Numbered from the stretch's first letter, positions 16,694 through 24,949 are shown. The stretch: 64,000 nt of DNA from Cupriavidus basilensis (GCF_000876015.1 NZ_BBQM01000004.1:186001-250000); one strand, 5' to 3'. Numbers and translations: made by a program. Notes: a model not told the origin generated them from the sequence alone.

Positions 16694-18199
16694 TCAGGGG
16701 TGGGCCGGGGCGGGCGAGGGCGGGGTGGCGCCGGCGGTACTGTCGCCGCCGCTCGCGCCCGTGCCATCGGCCCGGGCCAGCGCATCGCTGCTCCAGCCGC
16801 CGCCGATCGCCTTGATCAGCCCCACGCTGGCGGCCAGCTCGCGGCCGCGCACCTGGATCGCGCTACGTTCATTGGACAGCGAAAGGGCCTGTGCCGTTAC
16901 CACCGTCAGGTAAGACGTCGTGCCGGCGCGGTACTGCGCCAGGCTCACGCGCTCGGCGGTGCGCGCGGCTTCCACCGCGCGGTCCTGCACCACCACTTCG
17001 TCGTCGAGCACGCGCAGCGCGGAGAGGTTGTCCTCCACTTCCTGCATGCCGCCGAGCACGGTCTGGCGGTAGGCGGCCGCGGCGCCGTCGTAGGCGGCCA
17101 CGGCCTGGTCGTTCTGCGCGTTGCGCAGGCCGCCGTCGAAGATGGTGCCGGCCAGCGCCGCGCCGAGCGACCACACGCGCCCGGGCGGGCCGAACCAGTC
17201 GGCGAGGCTGCCGCTGCTGCCGCCGCCCACGGCCGACAGCACCAGCGAAGGGAAGTACGCCGCGCGCGCCACGCCGATGTTGGCGTTGGCCGCGGCCATG
17301 CGGCGCTCGGCCGCGGCGATGTCGGGGCGGCGCTCGAGCAGCGCCGAGGGCAGCCCCGGCGGCACCGCCAGCGGGCGCATGGCGAACTCGGCCGGCGGCA
17401 GCGAGAACTCGGCCGGCGCGCGCCCGACCAGCACGGCGATGGCGTGCTCGAGCTGGGTGCGCTGCACGTCCAGGTCGATCGCCTGCGCGCGCGCCGATTC
17501 CAGCGTGACCTGCGCCAGCGCGACGTCGCCCGAGGTGGCCACGCCGGCGCGGAACTGGCTCTGCGTGAGCTTGAGCGATGCCTCGTAGGCGGTCAGCGTG
17601 CGCGCGAACAGCGCCTTGAGCACGTCGGTCACGCGCAGCTGCACGTAGTCCTGCACCAGCTCGCCCTGGATGGTCAGCCGGGCCGCGGCCAGATCCGCGG
17701 CGCTGGCCTGCGAGTTGTCCCGCGCGGCTTCGATGGTGCGCCGCACCTGGCCCCACAGGTCGACTTCCCAGCTGGCGTCCAGGCTGGCCGAATGCGTGTT
17801 GGACACCGACGCCATGCCCAGCGTGCTGCTGCGCGCGCGGCCCACCGAGGCGCCGGCGCCGAGCGTCGGGAACAGGCCGGCGCGCGCCGCCTGCGCCAGC
17901 GCGCGCGCCTGCCGGTATTGCGCCTCGGCCTGGCGCAGGGTCTGGTTGGCCGCGTTGGCCTGCGTCACCAGTTGGTTCAGGCGGGCATCGTCGAAGCCGC
18001 TCCACCAGTCGTGGTCCAGGTCCACCGGCCGCGGCTCGGCGATCTTCCACTGGTGGTCGGGCGGCGTGGCCTCGCGGTAGGCGGCCGGCGCGTCGGCCGG
18101 CGGGCGCTGGTAGTCGGGGCCGACGGCGCAGCCGGCCAGCCAGGCGCAGGCCAGGGCGATGCAGAGCTTGCGCGGCGCAAGCGGGCGCGCTGTCTTCAT
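16694..18199 (-). CDS. RND efflux outer-membrane channel lipoprotein (NodT/OprM family)
   Basis: This 501-residue outer-membrane factor is a lipoprotein with lipobox LAGC followed by AVGPDYQRPP, the usual start of the NodT/OprM family. Two repeated OEP domains follow, with SLDASWEVDLWGQVRRTIEA in the first and SLGAALAGTIFDGGLRNAQN in the second. It is the first gene of the efflux operon. Its start overlaps the stop of a possible 9-codon leader ORF (18225-18196) that has AAGG in Shine-Dalgarno position, so translation may be coupled. Confidence 0.88.
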   Translation of the reverse strand: MKTARPLAPRKLCIALACAWLAGCAVGPDYQRPPADAPAAYREATPPDHQWKIAEPRPVDLDHDWWSGFDDARLNQLVTQANAANQTLRQAEAQYRQARALAQAARAGLFPTLGAGASVGRARSSTLGMASVSNTHSASLDASWEVDLWGQVRRTIEAARDNSQASAADLAAARLTIQGELVQDYVQLRVTDVLKALFARTLTAYEASLKLTQSQFRAGVATSGDVALAQVTLESARAQAIDLDVQRTQLEHAIAVLVGRAPAEFSLPPAEFAMRPLAVPPGLPSALLERRPDIAAAERRMAAANANIGVARAAYFPSLVLSAVGGGSSGSLADWFGPPGRVWSLGAALAGTIFDGGLRNAQNDQAVAAYDGAAAAYRQTVLGGMQEVEDNLSALRVLDDEVVVQDRAVEAARTAERVSLAQYRAGTTSYLTVVTAQALSLSNERSAIQVRGRELAASVGLIKAIGGGWSSDALARADGTGASGGDSTAGATPPSPAPAHP

Positions 18200-18819
18200 G
18201 GGCGGGGTAGACGGTCGGGCGTCATGGACGAGCCTTCATGGGTGATGCCGGTTTTTTGCACTGTCCTGCAACGCTTCGCGGTGTGTCTCGCCCGGGGACA
18301 CGGCGGCACGGCGGCGGGGGACCGGGATGCCGTCGGGCATGGACGGATGCGCGCCGCCCGCGGGGCGCCGCGAAGTTGCTTATCGCAAGGATAGTGCCGC
18401 GCGCGGCGCGGTGAAACGCGCCGCGCATTACCGAATATTTCATTGGTTTACGGCGTTGCGCGCCGCCCGCGGCATGCCGCCGCCGCGATGTGCCGCGTGC
18501 ACGACACCGGGCGCCGGGGCCGCGACGCCGGTTCGCGGCCCTGTTACGGCATCTTGCAGCGGGCGGGGGCTTGTGCGGTGCGGCAGCGCCGCGCTGCGCG
18601 CGGCTGGCAGGAACCATTCGCCACGCGCATTGTCTTGCCGCGCGGCCTGACGCGGCCCGTCCGGGCGCGCGCGCCAGGCTGTTGTAATCTTGTGTAATTG
18701 TGCGGCGGCGCGCGCCGGCAGGTTGCTTTTGCCTGGGCCGCCGCGTAGAAAGTAGGTGTCGGGCGGGCCGCCGGCCGGCGCGCAGCGACGATCCGGACGA
18801 CCAGCGGGAAGGCGGGGTT
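18200..18819. other. Divergent intergenic region, efflux operon / ArsR-like regulator
   Basis: The 620-bp gap lies between the leftward efflux operon and a rightward small HTH gene. At 18196-18225 (minus) there is a 9-codon ORF overlapping the channel gene start. AT-rich islands occur near 18365-18450 and 18680-18705, the latter with TTGTAAT and TGTAATT close together. Open frames across the gap are shadows in GC-rich sequence. I see no firm promoter. Confidence 0.5.
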
Positions 18820-19104
18820 ATGGAGACCGATCAAGAAAGCACACTCACCTATGCGCTGCTGACCGTGCCGGCGCGCGCCGCCATCTGCCGCGCGCTGCTG
18901 GAGGCGGGCGACGCGGGCATGCCCGCCAGCGACCTGGCCAGCGTGGCCGGGCTGAACCTGGCGCGCGCCAGCCACCACTTCCGCGAGATGACGCAGGCCG
19001 ACGTGCTGGCCCTGATCATCCGCGACCGCCAGGTCGTCTACGCGCTCAAGGCGCGCCGCGCGGTGCGCATGGCGCTGGAATATCTCGACAGCGGCGGCAT
19101 GTAG
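18820..19104 (+). CDS. Small ArsR-like winged-helix regulator
   Basis: The 94-residue protein consists almost entirely of a winged helix-turn-helix: ALLTVPARAAICRALLEAGD, then MPASDLASVAGLNLARASHH as the recognition region, and a wing ending DRQVVYALKARR. I chose this ATG over an upstream frame because the fold starts here and the preceding codons are low complexity. No metal-binding Cys pairs are present, so it is not a classical ArsR metal sensor. It may control the efflux operon that diverges from it, but no operator could be identified. Confidence 0.65.
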   Translation: METDQESTLTYALLTVPARAAICRALLEAGDAGMPASDLASVAGLNLARASHHFREMTQADVLALIIRDRQVVYALKARRAVRMALEYLDSGGM

Positions 19105-19245
19105 GCTGGCGCGGCGGCGCGCCGTATAATCGCCGCCGGCGGTGGCGCCTGCGCGGTCGCGCCGCTCCGGGCGGCTTCGCCCCGGCGGTGCCGCCCCGCC
19201 TTGCGCCGCCCGCCTCATCCCATCCATTCCTGCATCTCCTTGTCC

Positions 19246-19926
19246 ATGTCCGAGCTGGAAAACCTGTTTGCCGACCTTGAAGCGCAAGGCTGGGCGGTCT
19301 CCGACGACCTGATCGGCCGCGCGCTGGCGACCCGCCTGCACGGCGAGAGCCGCGCGGCCTGGGAGGCCGGGCTGTTCCATCCGGCGCGGGTGGGCCGGGG
19401 CGAGGGCACGACGCGCGAGCCGGGCATCCGCGGCGACGCGATCCTGTGGCTCGACGACGCCCCGGCCGGCCCGGCCGTGCGCGAGTTCCAGGCCTGGGCC
19501 GAGGGATTCCGCCGGGCGCTCAACGCCCGCTACTTCCTCGGCCTGCGGCGCGAGGAATTCCACTTCTCGCACTATCCGGCCGGCACCGCATACAAGAAGC
19601 ACCTCGACCAGCACCGCGCGATGCGCGACCGCCAGATCTCGCTGGTGCTCTATCTGAATGCGGAGTGGGGCGAGCACGACGGCGGCGAGCTGGCGATCTA
19701 CCCGCCCGACGATGCGTGCGGCGACGTGGCCGAGAATGCGCCCGATAGCGCGTCCGACAGCGCGCCCGATAGCGCCCCCGGCGCTCCCGGCGCCGCGCCG
19801 CACCGCGTGCTGCCGCGCCTGGCGCGGCTGGTGGTGTTCCGCAGCGACCTGATCCCGCACGAGGTGCTGCCGTGCCGGCGCACGCGCTGGGCGCTCACCG
19901 GCTGGTTCCGCACCGACGCGGCCTAG
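19246..19926 (+). CDS. SM-20-like 2-oxoglutarate/Fe(II) dioxygenase
   Basis: This is a 226-residue protein of the prolyl-4-hydroxylase-like 2OG-Fe(II) family. The iron-binding HxD is in YKKHLDQHR, the distal His in LIPHEVLP, and the 2-oxoglutarate-binding Arg in TRWALTGWFR. The C-terminal sequence is characteristic of SM-20/EGLN-like bacterial proteins. An Asp/Ser/Ala/Pro-rich insert at about residues 165-185 (DSASDSAPDSAPG) comes from a short DNA repeat near 19735-19785 and is probably a variable surface loop. A perfect TATAAT lies at 19125-19130 upstream, without a clear -35. The protein substrate is unknown. Confidence 0.8.
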   Translation: MSELENLFADLEAQGWAVSDDLIGRALATRLHGESRAAWEAGLFHPARVGRGEGTTREPGIRGDAILWLDDAPAGPAVREFQAWAEGFRRALNARYFLGLRREEFHFSHYPAGTAYKKHLDQHRAMRDRQISLVLYLNAEWGEHDGGELAIYPPDDACGDVAENAPDSASDSAPDSAPGAPGAAPHRVLPRLARLVVFRSDLIPHEVLPCRRTRWALTGWFRTDAA

Positions 19927-20008
19927 CCCGCCGGGCGTGAGGCGCCCGTTGCCGCCGCCGTCGTTGCGCGGCGTCCGGCTTTTCGATTCGACCGGGGAGT
20001 GCAGGCAG

Positions 20009-20941
20009 ATGGAGTGGAGCGACATCAGGATCTTCCTCGCGATCGCGCGGGCCGGCAGCCTGGGCGGCGCCGCGCGCGCGATCGGGCAGACCCAGCCGAC
20101 GATGGGGCGCCGGCTCAGGGCGCTGGAGCAGGCGCTCGGGCAGACGCTGTTCCAGCGCACCAGCGACGGTTTCGTGCTGACCGCCGAGGGCGCCGCCGTG
20201 TTCGCGCACGCGGAGCGCATGGAGGAAGAGGCGCTGGCCTTCGCGCGCCAGCTGTCCGGGCGCGGGCGGGAGCTCGACGGCATGCTGCGCGTCTCGTCGT
20301 CGGACTGGTTCGGCGTGCACATGCTCACGCCGGTGATCGCCGGCTTCATCCGCGCGCATCCGCGCGTGGCGGTGGAACTGGTGACGGACGCGCGCCTGTT
20401 CAGCCTGGCGCGGCGCGAGGCCGACCTGGTGTTCCGCATCCGCGCCTTCGACGAGGCCGACGTGGTGCAGCGCAAGCTCATGCGCATGGAATACGCGCTC
20501 TACGCGGCGCCCGGCGTGGCGCCGCCGCGCGCGGGCGGTGGCGAGGGCCACGCGCTGCTGACGCTCGACACCGGCTTCGCCGACCTGCCGGACGTGGCCT
20601 GGATGCGCCGGCTGCTGCCCGCGGCCAGGGTGGCGTTCGGCAGCAACAGCCGCGAGGCGCAGGCCCGGCTGTGCGCGGCCGGCGCCGGGCTGGCGGTGCT
20701 GCCGTGCCTGCTGGCCGAGCGCGTCGGCGGCCTGCGGGCGGTCGACCTGGGCGAGCCGCCGCCGGGCCGCGACGTGTGGGTGGGCTACCACCGCGACCTG
20801 CGCCGGCAGGGCCGGCTGCGCGCGTTCCTCGACGCCGTGTTCGAGCAGCTTGGCGATGGCGGCGCGCCGCCCGGCGCCGATCCTGCCGCCGATCGCTCCG
20901 CTCATCCCTCCGCCCCTCCTTCCATCCCTCCCGCCGGCTAG
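20009..20941 (+). CDS. LysR-family transcriptional regulator
   Basis: The 310-residue LysR regulator has an N-terminal HTH (IFLAIARAGSLGGAARAIGQ, then TMGRRLRALEQALGQTLFQR) and a substrate-binding domain. The effector is unknown. The ATG at 20009 was chosen because the HTH begins at residue 3; the frame is open further upstream. The C-terminal 20 residues are Pro/Ala/Ser-rich. Its stop codon overlaps that of the GGDEF gene, so the two genes are tail to tail. It is oriented with the upstream dioxygenase gene and may be co-transcribed with it. Confidence 0.85.
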   Translation: MEWSDIRIFLAIARAGSLGGAARAIGQTQPTMGRRLRALEQALGQTLFQRTSDGFVLTAEGAAVFAHAERMEEEALAFARQLSGRGRELDGMLRVSSSDWFGVHMLTPVIAGFIRAHPRVAVELVTDARLFSLARREADLVFRIRAFDEADVVQRKLMRMEYALYAAPGVAPPRAGGGEGHALLTLDTGFADLPDVAWMRRLLPAARVAFGSNSREAQARLCAAGAGLAVLPCLLAERVGGLRAVDLGEPPPGRDVWVGYHRDLRRQGRLRAFLDAVFEQLGDGGAPPGADPAADRSAHPSAPPSIPPAG

Positions 20942-21879
20942 AAGGCCACCCGGTTGCGGCCGGCCGCCTTGGCGCGGTAGAGCGCCTCGTCGGCCTGGTG
21001 CACGAGCTGGTCCGCGCTGGCGGTCGCGTGGCAGGCCTGCGCCACGCCCACGCTCGCGCTGACGGCGATGGCGTGGCCGGCGTAGCGCACCGTCTCGGCG
21101 CGGATGGCGCCGCGGATCCGCTCCGCCACCGCGATGGCGTCGGCAAACGCCGTGTTCGGCAACAGCACGGCGAATTCCTCGCCGCCGTAGCGGGCCACCA
21201 CGTCGCGGTCGCGCAGGCAGGCGGCGACCCGCTGCGCCACCGCCTTGAGCACCGCGTCGCCGCCCGGGTGGCCGTGGTCGTCGTTGATGCGCTTGAAGTG
21301 GTCCAGGTCGAAGATCAGCACGGAGAGCGCGCGGCCGGACTTGCGCCAGCGGTGGAATTCCTCCTGCAGGCGGTCCTCGATATAGCGGCGGTTGTAGAGC
21401 CCGGTCAGCGCGTCGCGGATCGACGCCTCGCGCAGCGCGTCGACGGCCTCGTCGCGCGCGCGCTGCGCGATGGCGAGCTCGGTCGCGTCGAGGATGGTCA
21501 CGCACACGGCGATGACCTCGTCGCCTTCCATGAGCGGCAGGAACTCGCAGTCCTGCCGCATCCATTCGAAGTCGCACGTGACCGGCAGGTCGTGCGGGAA
21601 GCGGAACAGGTAGGGCCGGTGCTCCCACGAGGTGAACGCGCTGATCTTCAGCAGGAACACCGATTCGAGCGTGCGCCGCAGCCACGCCGCGGGCAGCTCG
21701 GGAAACAGGCCGAGCAGCCGCTGGCCCAGCGCGGCTTCCGCGCTCACGCCGCTGCGGTCCGCCATGAAGTGGTTCCACAGCGCGATGCGGTGCTCGCGGT
21801 CCACCACGAACACGCCGCAGCCCATGCGCGCCAGCGCCAGTTCGTGCAGGCGCGCCTGCTGGGACGGTTCGAGAGGCAT
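20938..21879 (-). CDS. PAS-GGDEF diguanylate cyclase
   Basis: This 313-residue protein has a PAS sensor domain (about residues 15-130, with GVFVVDREHRIALWNHFMAD) followed by a GGDEF domain starting at DALTGLYNRRYIEDRL. The active-site motif is GGEEF in ARYGGEEFAVLLPN, and the inhibitory I-site RxxD is present as RDRD five residues upstream, so c-di-GMP synthesis with product inhibition is likely. No membrane segment is seen, so it is cytoplasmic. It lies 47 bp downstream of the CheC-like gene on the same strand, suggesting a small signalling operon. Confidence 0.88.
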   Translation of the reverse strand: MPLEPSQQARLHELALARMGCGVFVVDREHRIALWNHFMADRSGVSAEAALGQRLLGLFPELPAAWLRRTLESVFLLKISAFTSWEHRPYLFRFPHDLPVTCDFEWMRQDCEFLPLMEGDEVIAVCVTILDATELAIAQRARDEAVDALREASIRDALTGLYNRRYIEDRLQEEFHRWRKSGRALSVLIFDLDHFKRINDDHGHPGGDAVLKAVAQRVAACLRDRDVVARYGGEEFAVLLPNTAFADAIAVAERIRGAIRAETVRYAGHAIAVSASVGVAQACHATASADQLVHQADEALYRAKAAGRNRVAF

Positions 21880-21926
21880 GTCGGGGGCTCCGGGCGTTGC
21901 CGATGCTGCGGGCGGATGCCGCCGTG

Positions 21927-22634
21927 CTACAGGCTGTCGAGGGTCGCGTCGAGCGCCGCGCACAGCCGCCCGAACGCGCTGCGCGCCAGCAGCGCGGCCA
22001 GGCAGGCCCGGAAGCGGCGGTCCTCGATGCGGACGTGCAGGTCGAGCAGCAGCGCGCTGCCCGCGGCCGGATTGCCCGACCTGGCGATGGCGCCGACGAT
22101 CTGCGCCGCGTCGGTCTCGCGCGGCACGGAGAAGGCCGGCACGCGGCCGAGCTGCCCGAGCAGGCCGCAGACGCACGCGCCCGCGAGCACGTTCGCCACT
22201 TCGGGCAGCAGGCCGCGCAGCGCGGTCCCGCCGCCTTGGCCGCTCTCGCCGCACTCGCCGCTTTCGCCGCTCTCGCTGGCCAGGTCCTGGCGCCCGTAGA
22301 GCGCCTCGCAAAGTTCGCGCGCGCCGTCGCGCGCGAAGAACACCAGGCTCTCGCCGGCGATGTCAGCGCGGAAGCTCTGGCGGAAGGCCACCATGCCGCG
22401 CATGGCGCCGAGCCGCCGCTCGATTTCCTCCTTGAGCCGCTCCGGGTCGGCCACGCCGATGCGCGGGATCGACAGCGTGACGTGGCGGCCCAGCAGGCAG
22501 GCGAGCCTGGCGCCGGCCACGCCGATGCCGGCGTTCGCCAGCGCCTGCAGCGCATCGTGCCGCGCCGCGCCGAGCACGGCCGGCGCGCGGCGCGAACTGC
22601 GCCGGTCGCGGGCGCCGTGGCCGCGTTCGGTCAT
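21927..22634 (-). CDS. CheC-like protein (CheY-phosphatase family)
   Basis: The 235-residue protein resembles CheC/CheX phosphatases. Its N-terminal half has ALQALANAGIGVAGARLACLL followed by VTLSIPRI, and a second similar helix is LLPEVANVLAGACVCGLLGQL, where the Glu and Asn lie at the positions used by CheC to dephosphorylate CheY. Such proteins act on a response regulator; none is encoded next to it. A short Glu/Ser/Gly repeat (SESGESGECGESG) interrupts the middle. I chose the ATG at 22634, which overlaps the stop of a well-placed leader ORF; an in-frame ATG at 22646 is also possible. It pairs with the PAS-GGDEF gene 47 bp downstream. Confidence 0.65.
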   Translation of the reverse strand: MTERGHGARDRRSSRRAPAVLGAARHDALQALANAGIGVAGARLACLLGRHVTLSIPRIGVADPERLKEEIERRLGAMRGMVAFRQSFRADIAGESLVFFARDGARELCEALYGRQDLASESGESGECGESGQGGGTALRGLLPEVANVLAGACVCGLLGQLGRVPAFSVPRETDAAQIVGAIARSGNPAAGSALLLDLHVRIEDRRFRACLAALLARSAFGRLCAALDATLDSL

Positions 22635-22720
22635 GGCCGCGGCCATGCGCGCCGGCTGGCGGCAGCTTGCGCGGCACTGGCGTCGCGGACAAGCATTGGG
22701 GGTGGGACTGGGCGTGCCAT
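22631..22720 (-). CDS. 29-codon leader ORF ahead of the CheC-like gene
   Basis: ATG at 22720 follows GGAGGAG at ideal distance, the best ribosome-binding site in this neighbourhood. It begins MARPVPPPMLVRD and ends at a TGA that overlaps the CheC-like ATG (22634) as ATGA. It could be a leader peptide that couples translation. Alternatively, a single-base sequence error separates the true N-terminus from the CheC-like frame. The peptide has no recognisable motif. Confidence 0.4.
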   Translation of the reverse strand: MARPVPPPMLVRDASAAQAAASRRAWPRP

Positions 22721-23316
22721 GAATCTCCTCCGATCTTGACTGGGCGGCACGCGGTGGGGCTCCGCATGGGATTTGCCGGCGGCATTCGCGGCTGAACCGG
22801 CAATCCAGGCCGGTAAACAGTGACGGCGCCGGAATATCCGCGCGCCGCTCTCAATTAGATGAGGATGGTGGCGAAGAGTAAAGCGATTTGTTTTTATGCG
22901 GCATCGGTGGCGCGGCGGCGACCGGCGCGAGAAATACGGCGCGCGAAATTGGGATTATTCTTAAACGATGACGATGCCGGAAGACGGCCGTTGCCTGCGC
23001 GGCAGTCGTCGGGCGGAGGCGGCGATGCGGCGGAAATGTGGCGGCAATACGGCGAAAGCGCGGGGGAATGTCCGCGTCCGGATGGCGAATGCGTCGAAGG
23101 CGGTTGACAGGGTGCCGGCACGGCATCGTCCAATCCCTGTTTATTTGATGAGATTTGTCTTAATTTTTCTTAAAGGGTTTTCCATGAAAATGGCGAACCA
23201 AAAACAGGGAATTCCCATGATCCGATTCCGATTCACGGGAAATGGGCCGGTTATCCGCCTTTGTTCCCCGTTTTGATTCGCGCGCCGCCCGCCACCTCCG
23301 CGGCGGCCGGCGCGCG
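22721..23316. other. AT-richer intergenic region, possible small transcript or 30-residue ORF
   Basis: This 596-bp gap lies upstream of the CheC-like gene and downstream of the oxidoreductase stop. From 23130 to 23280 it is much richer in A and T than its surroundings. TTGACA occurs at 23104-23109. Inverted copies TCCCTGTTT (23134-23142) and AAACAGGGA (23202-23210) enclose a 30-codon frame start (ATG 23184, AAAGGG six bases before, stop at 23276), and a palindrome GGGAATTCCC lies at 23207-23216. Whether this is a small protein, a regulatory RNA or only a promoter region is undecided. Confidence 0.4.
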
Positions 23317-24321
23317 CTAGCGCCGCGCGATTTCCACCACGAGCTTGCCCCGCGCCGTGCCGGTCTCGATGGCGCGGTGCGCCTCGATGGCGTCGTCCAG
23401 GCCGAAGCGCCGCGGGTCGACGCGCACGGCGAGCTTGCCGGCGTCGGCCAGGCGCGCGGCCTCGCGCAGGATCGCGCCGTGGCGCGCGCGGCCGCGGCCG
23501 GTCAGCAGCGGGAGCAGCGTGAAGACGCCCGAGTATGTCGCGGCGCGCAGCGACAGCGGCGCCAGGCTGTGCGTGCCCCAGCCCAGGCAGCTCACCACGT
23601 GGCCGCCGCAGGTACGCGCGGCGAGGAAGGCGTCGTCCAGCACCTTGCCGCCGACCGTGTCGTAGACCACGTCGAAGCCGTCGCCGCCGGTGTACTGGCC
23701 GACATACTGCTCGACCGTGACGGTGGCGAAGTCGATCGCGGTCGCGCCATAACCTTCGATGATGTCCCGGCTGGCGGCCGAACCGGTGGCATGGACCCGC
23801 GCGCCGGCCGCGCGGGCGATCTGCACCGCGACATGCCCCACGCCGCCGGCGCCGCCGTGCACCAGCACCGTCTGCCCGGGCTGGACGCCGGCCCGGTCCA
23901 CCAGCCCCTCCCACGCGGTGATGAACACCAGCGGCAGCGCGGCCGCCTCGCGCATCGAGAGCCGGGCCGGCTTGCGCGCGAGCAGGTCGGCGTCGACCGC
24001 GGCATACTCCGCCAGCGAGCCCTGCACGCCGCCCACGCCGCCGGTCATGCCGTAGACCTCGTCGCCGGGCGCGAAGCGGGTCACGCCCGGCCCGACCGCC
24101 TCCACCACGCCGGCCAGGTCGAGGCCGAGCACGGCCGGCAGCGGCTGGCGCGCATGCGCGGCGCTGCCGGCGCGGATCTTGGTGTCGAGCGGGTTGACGC
24201 CGCTGGCGAGGATGCGGACCAGCACCTCGCCGGGGCCGGCCTGCGGCCTGGGCAGGCTGGCAACCCGGAACGGCGCGTTGGCGCGCTCGGCGATCAGGGC
24301 CTGCATGGTGGCTTGGGACAT
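23317..24321 (-). CDS. Zinc-type/quinone oxidoreductase of the MDR family
   Basis: The 334-residue NADPH-dependent oxidoreductase has the GroES-like N-terminal domain (LVRILASGVNPLDTKIRAGS, LGLDLAGVVEAVGPGVTRF) and a Rossmann domain with the nucleotide-binding motif VLVHGGAGGVGHVAVQIA. The catalytic-zinc Cys/His pattern of true alcohol dehydrogenases is absent, so it belongs with quinone reductases and enone reductases. The ATG at 24321 follows GGAG by six bases. Two palindromes lie 60-100 bp upstream and may be operators. The physiological substrate is unknown. Confidence 0.85.
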   Translation of the reverse strand: MSQATMQALIAERANAPFRVASLPRPQAGPGEVLVRILASGVNPLDTKIRAGSAAHARQPLPAVLGLDLAGVVEAVGPGVTRFAPGDEVYGMTGGVGGVQGSLAEYAAVDADLLARKPARLSMREAAALPLVFITAWEGLVDRAGVQPGQTVLVHGGAGGVGHVAVQIARAAGARVHATGSAASRDIIEGYGATAIDFATVTVEQYVGQYTGGDGFDVVYDTVGGKVLDDAFLAARTCGGHVVSCLGWGTHSLAPLSLRAATYSGVFTLLPLLTGRGRARHGAILREAARLADAGKLAVRVDPRRFGLDDAIEAHRAIETGTARGKLVVEIARR

Positions 24322-24407
24322 GGGGGACTCCGTTGGCAATGTCGTGGTGGATGTCCCATTCTTGGGCATGCCCGGATGAAGATAAATCAACTTATCGGCA
24401 TCCCGTC

Positions 24408-24423
24408 CATGCAGATCTGCATG
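24408..24423. promoter_or_regulatory. Perfect 16-bp palindrome upstream of the oxidoreductase gene
   Basis: CATGCAGATCTGCATG is self-complementary over its full length and lies 87 bp upstream of the oxidoreductase ATG. A second symmetrical site, GATAAATCAACTTATC, is 12 bp closer. Such pairs suit binding by a dimeric repressor of the oxidoreductase, but no cognate regulator is adjacent. Confidence 0.4.
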
Positions 24424-24511
24424 CGTGCGGCAGCGCCCTCGGTGGCGGCGCCGGCGTGGCCGGCCAACAAATTCGCGCGATCCAAGGGTAAACACGTATC
24501 AAGTCGCTGAC

Positions 24512-24540
24512 TTGAAAACGTAAACCCCCGTCCCTATAAT
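24512..24540 (+). promoter_or_regulatory. groESL promoter
   Basis: TTGAAA at 24512-24517 and TATAAT at 24535-24540 are separated by 17 bases, a near-consensus housekeeping promoter. The -35 reads CTTGAAA and the region before the -10 is rich in C, so sigma-32 may also use it. The -10 runs into the CIRCE operator. Confidence 0.75.
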
Positions 24541-24566
24541 TAGCACTCGTTGGGTTAGAGTGCTAA
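24540..24566. promoter_or_regulatory. CIRCE operator (HrcA binding site)
   Basis: TTAGCACTC (24540-24548), nine bases, then GAGTGCTAA (24558-24566) is a perfect CIRCE inverted repeat. HrcA bound here represses groESL until heat or misfolded protein occupies GroEL. The site overlaps the last base of the -10 and lies 93 bp before the groES ATG, so it would also be at the start of the mRNA. Confidence 0.92.
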
Positions 24567-24658
24567 CAGCGCTCTCTCAGCCTTCCGATTCTGCTGGCAG
24601 CTAGCCAAAGCGGCCAGTTTTGTGAACGTAAAATCACTTTTTGTACCAAGGAGTCCGT

Positions 24659-24949
24659 ATGAATCTGCGTCCTTTGCACGACCGCGTGATCGTCAAGCGT
24701 CTGGACAATGAAACCAAGACCGCTTCCGGCATCGTGATTCCCGACAATGCTGCCGAAAAGCCTGATCAAGGTGAAGTGCTGGCCGTGGGCCCCGGCAAGA
24801 AGGATGACAAGGGTGCTTCGATCGCGCTCGACGTCAAGGTGGGTGACCGCGTGCTGTTCGGCAAGTATGCCGGCCAGGCCGTGAAGGTGGATGGCCAGGA
24901 ACTGCTGGTCATGCGCGAAGAAGACATCATGGCCGTGGTGAACAAGTAA
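24659..24949 (+). CDS. groES: Co-chaperonin GroES
   Basis: The 96-residue GroES (Hsp10) forms the heptameric lid of the GroEL folding chamber. [20 protein letters not shown] is the standard start, the mobile loop [20 protein letters not shown] is complete, and the protein ends [10 protein letters not shown]. Size is that of the family. The ATG at 24659 is preceded by AAGGAG; an upstream in-frame ATG at 24641 would add six residues and lies before the ribosome site. It is followed by groEL after 38 bp. Confidence 0.97.
   Translation: MNLRPLHDRVIVKRLDNETKTASGIVIPDNAAEKPDQGEVLAVGPGKKDDKGASIALDVKVGDRVLFGKYAGQAVKVDGQELLVMREEDIMAVVNK

Larger units (their letters stand above)
24322..24658. other. 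Divergent control region, oxidoreductase / groESL
   Basis: This 337-bp gap holds the elements listed separately: a GATAA-N6-TTATC inverted repeat at 24381-24396, a 16-bp palindrome at 24408-24423, the groESL promoter and the CIRCE operator. The last 60 bp form the groES 5' UTR, ending in AAGGAG nine or ten bases before the groES ATG. Confidence 0.75.
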
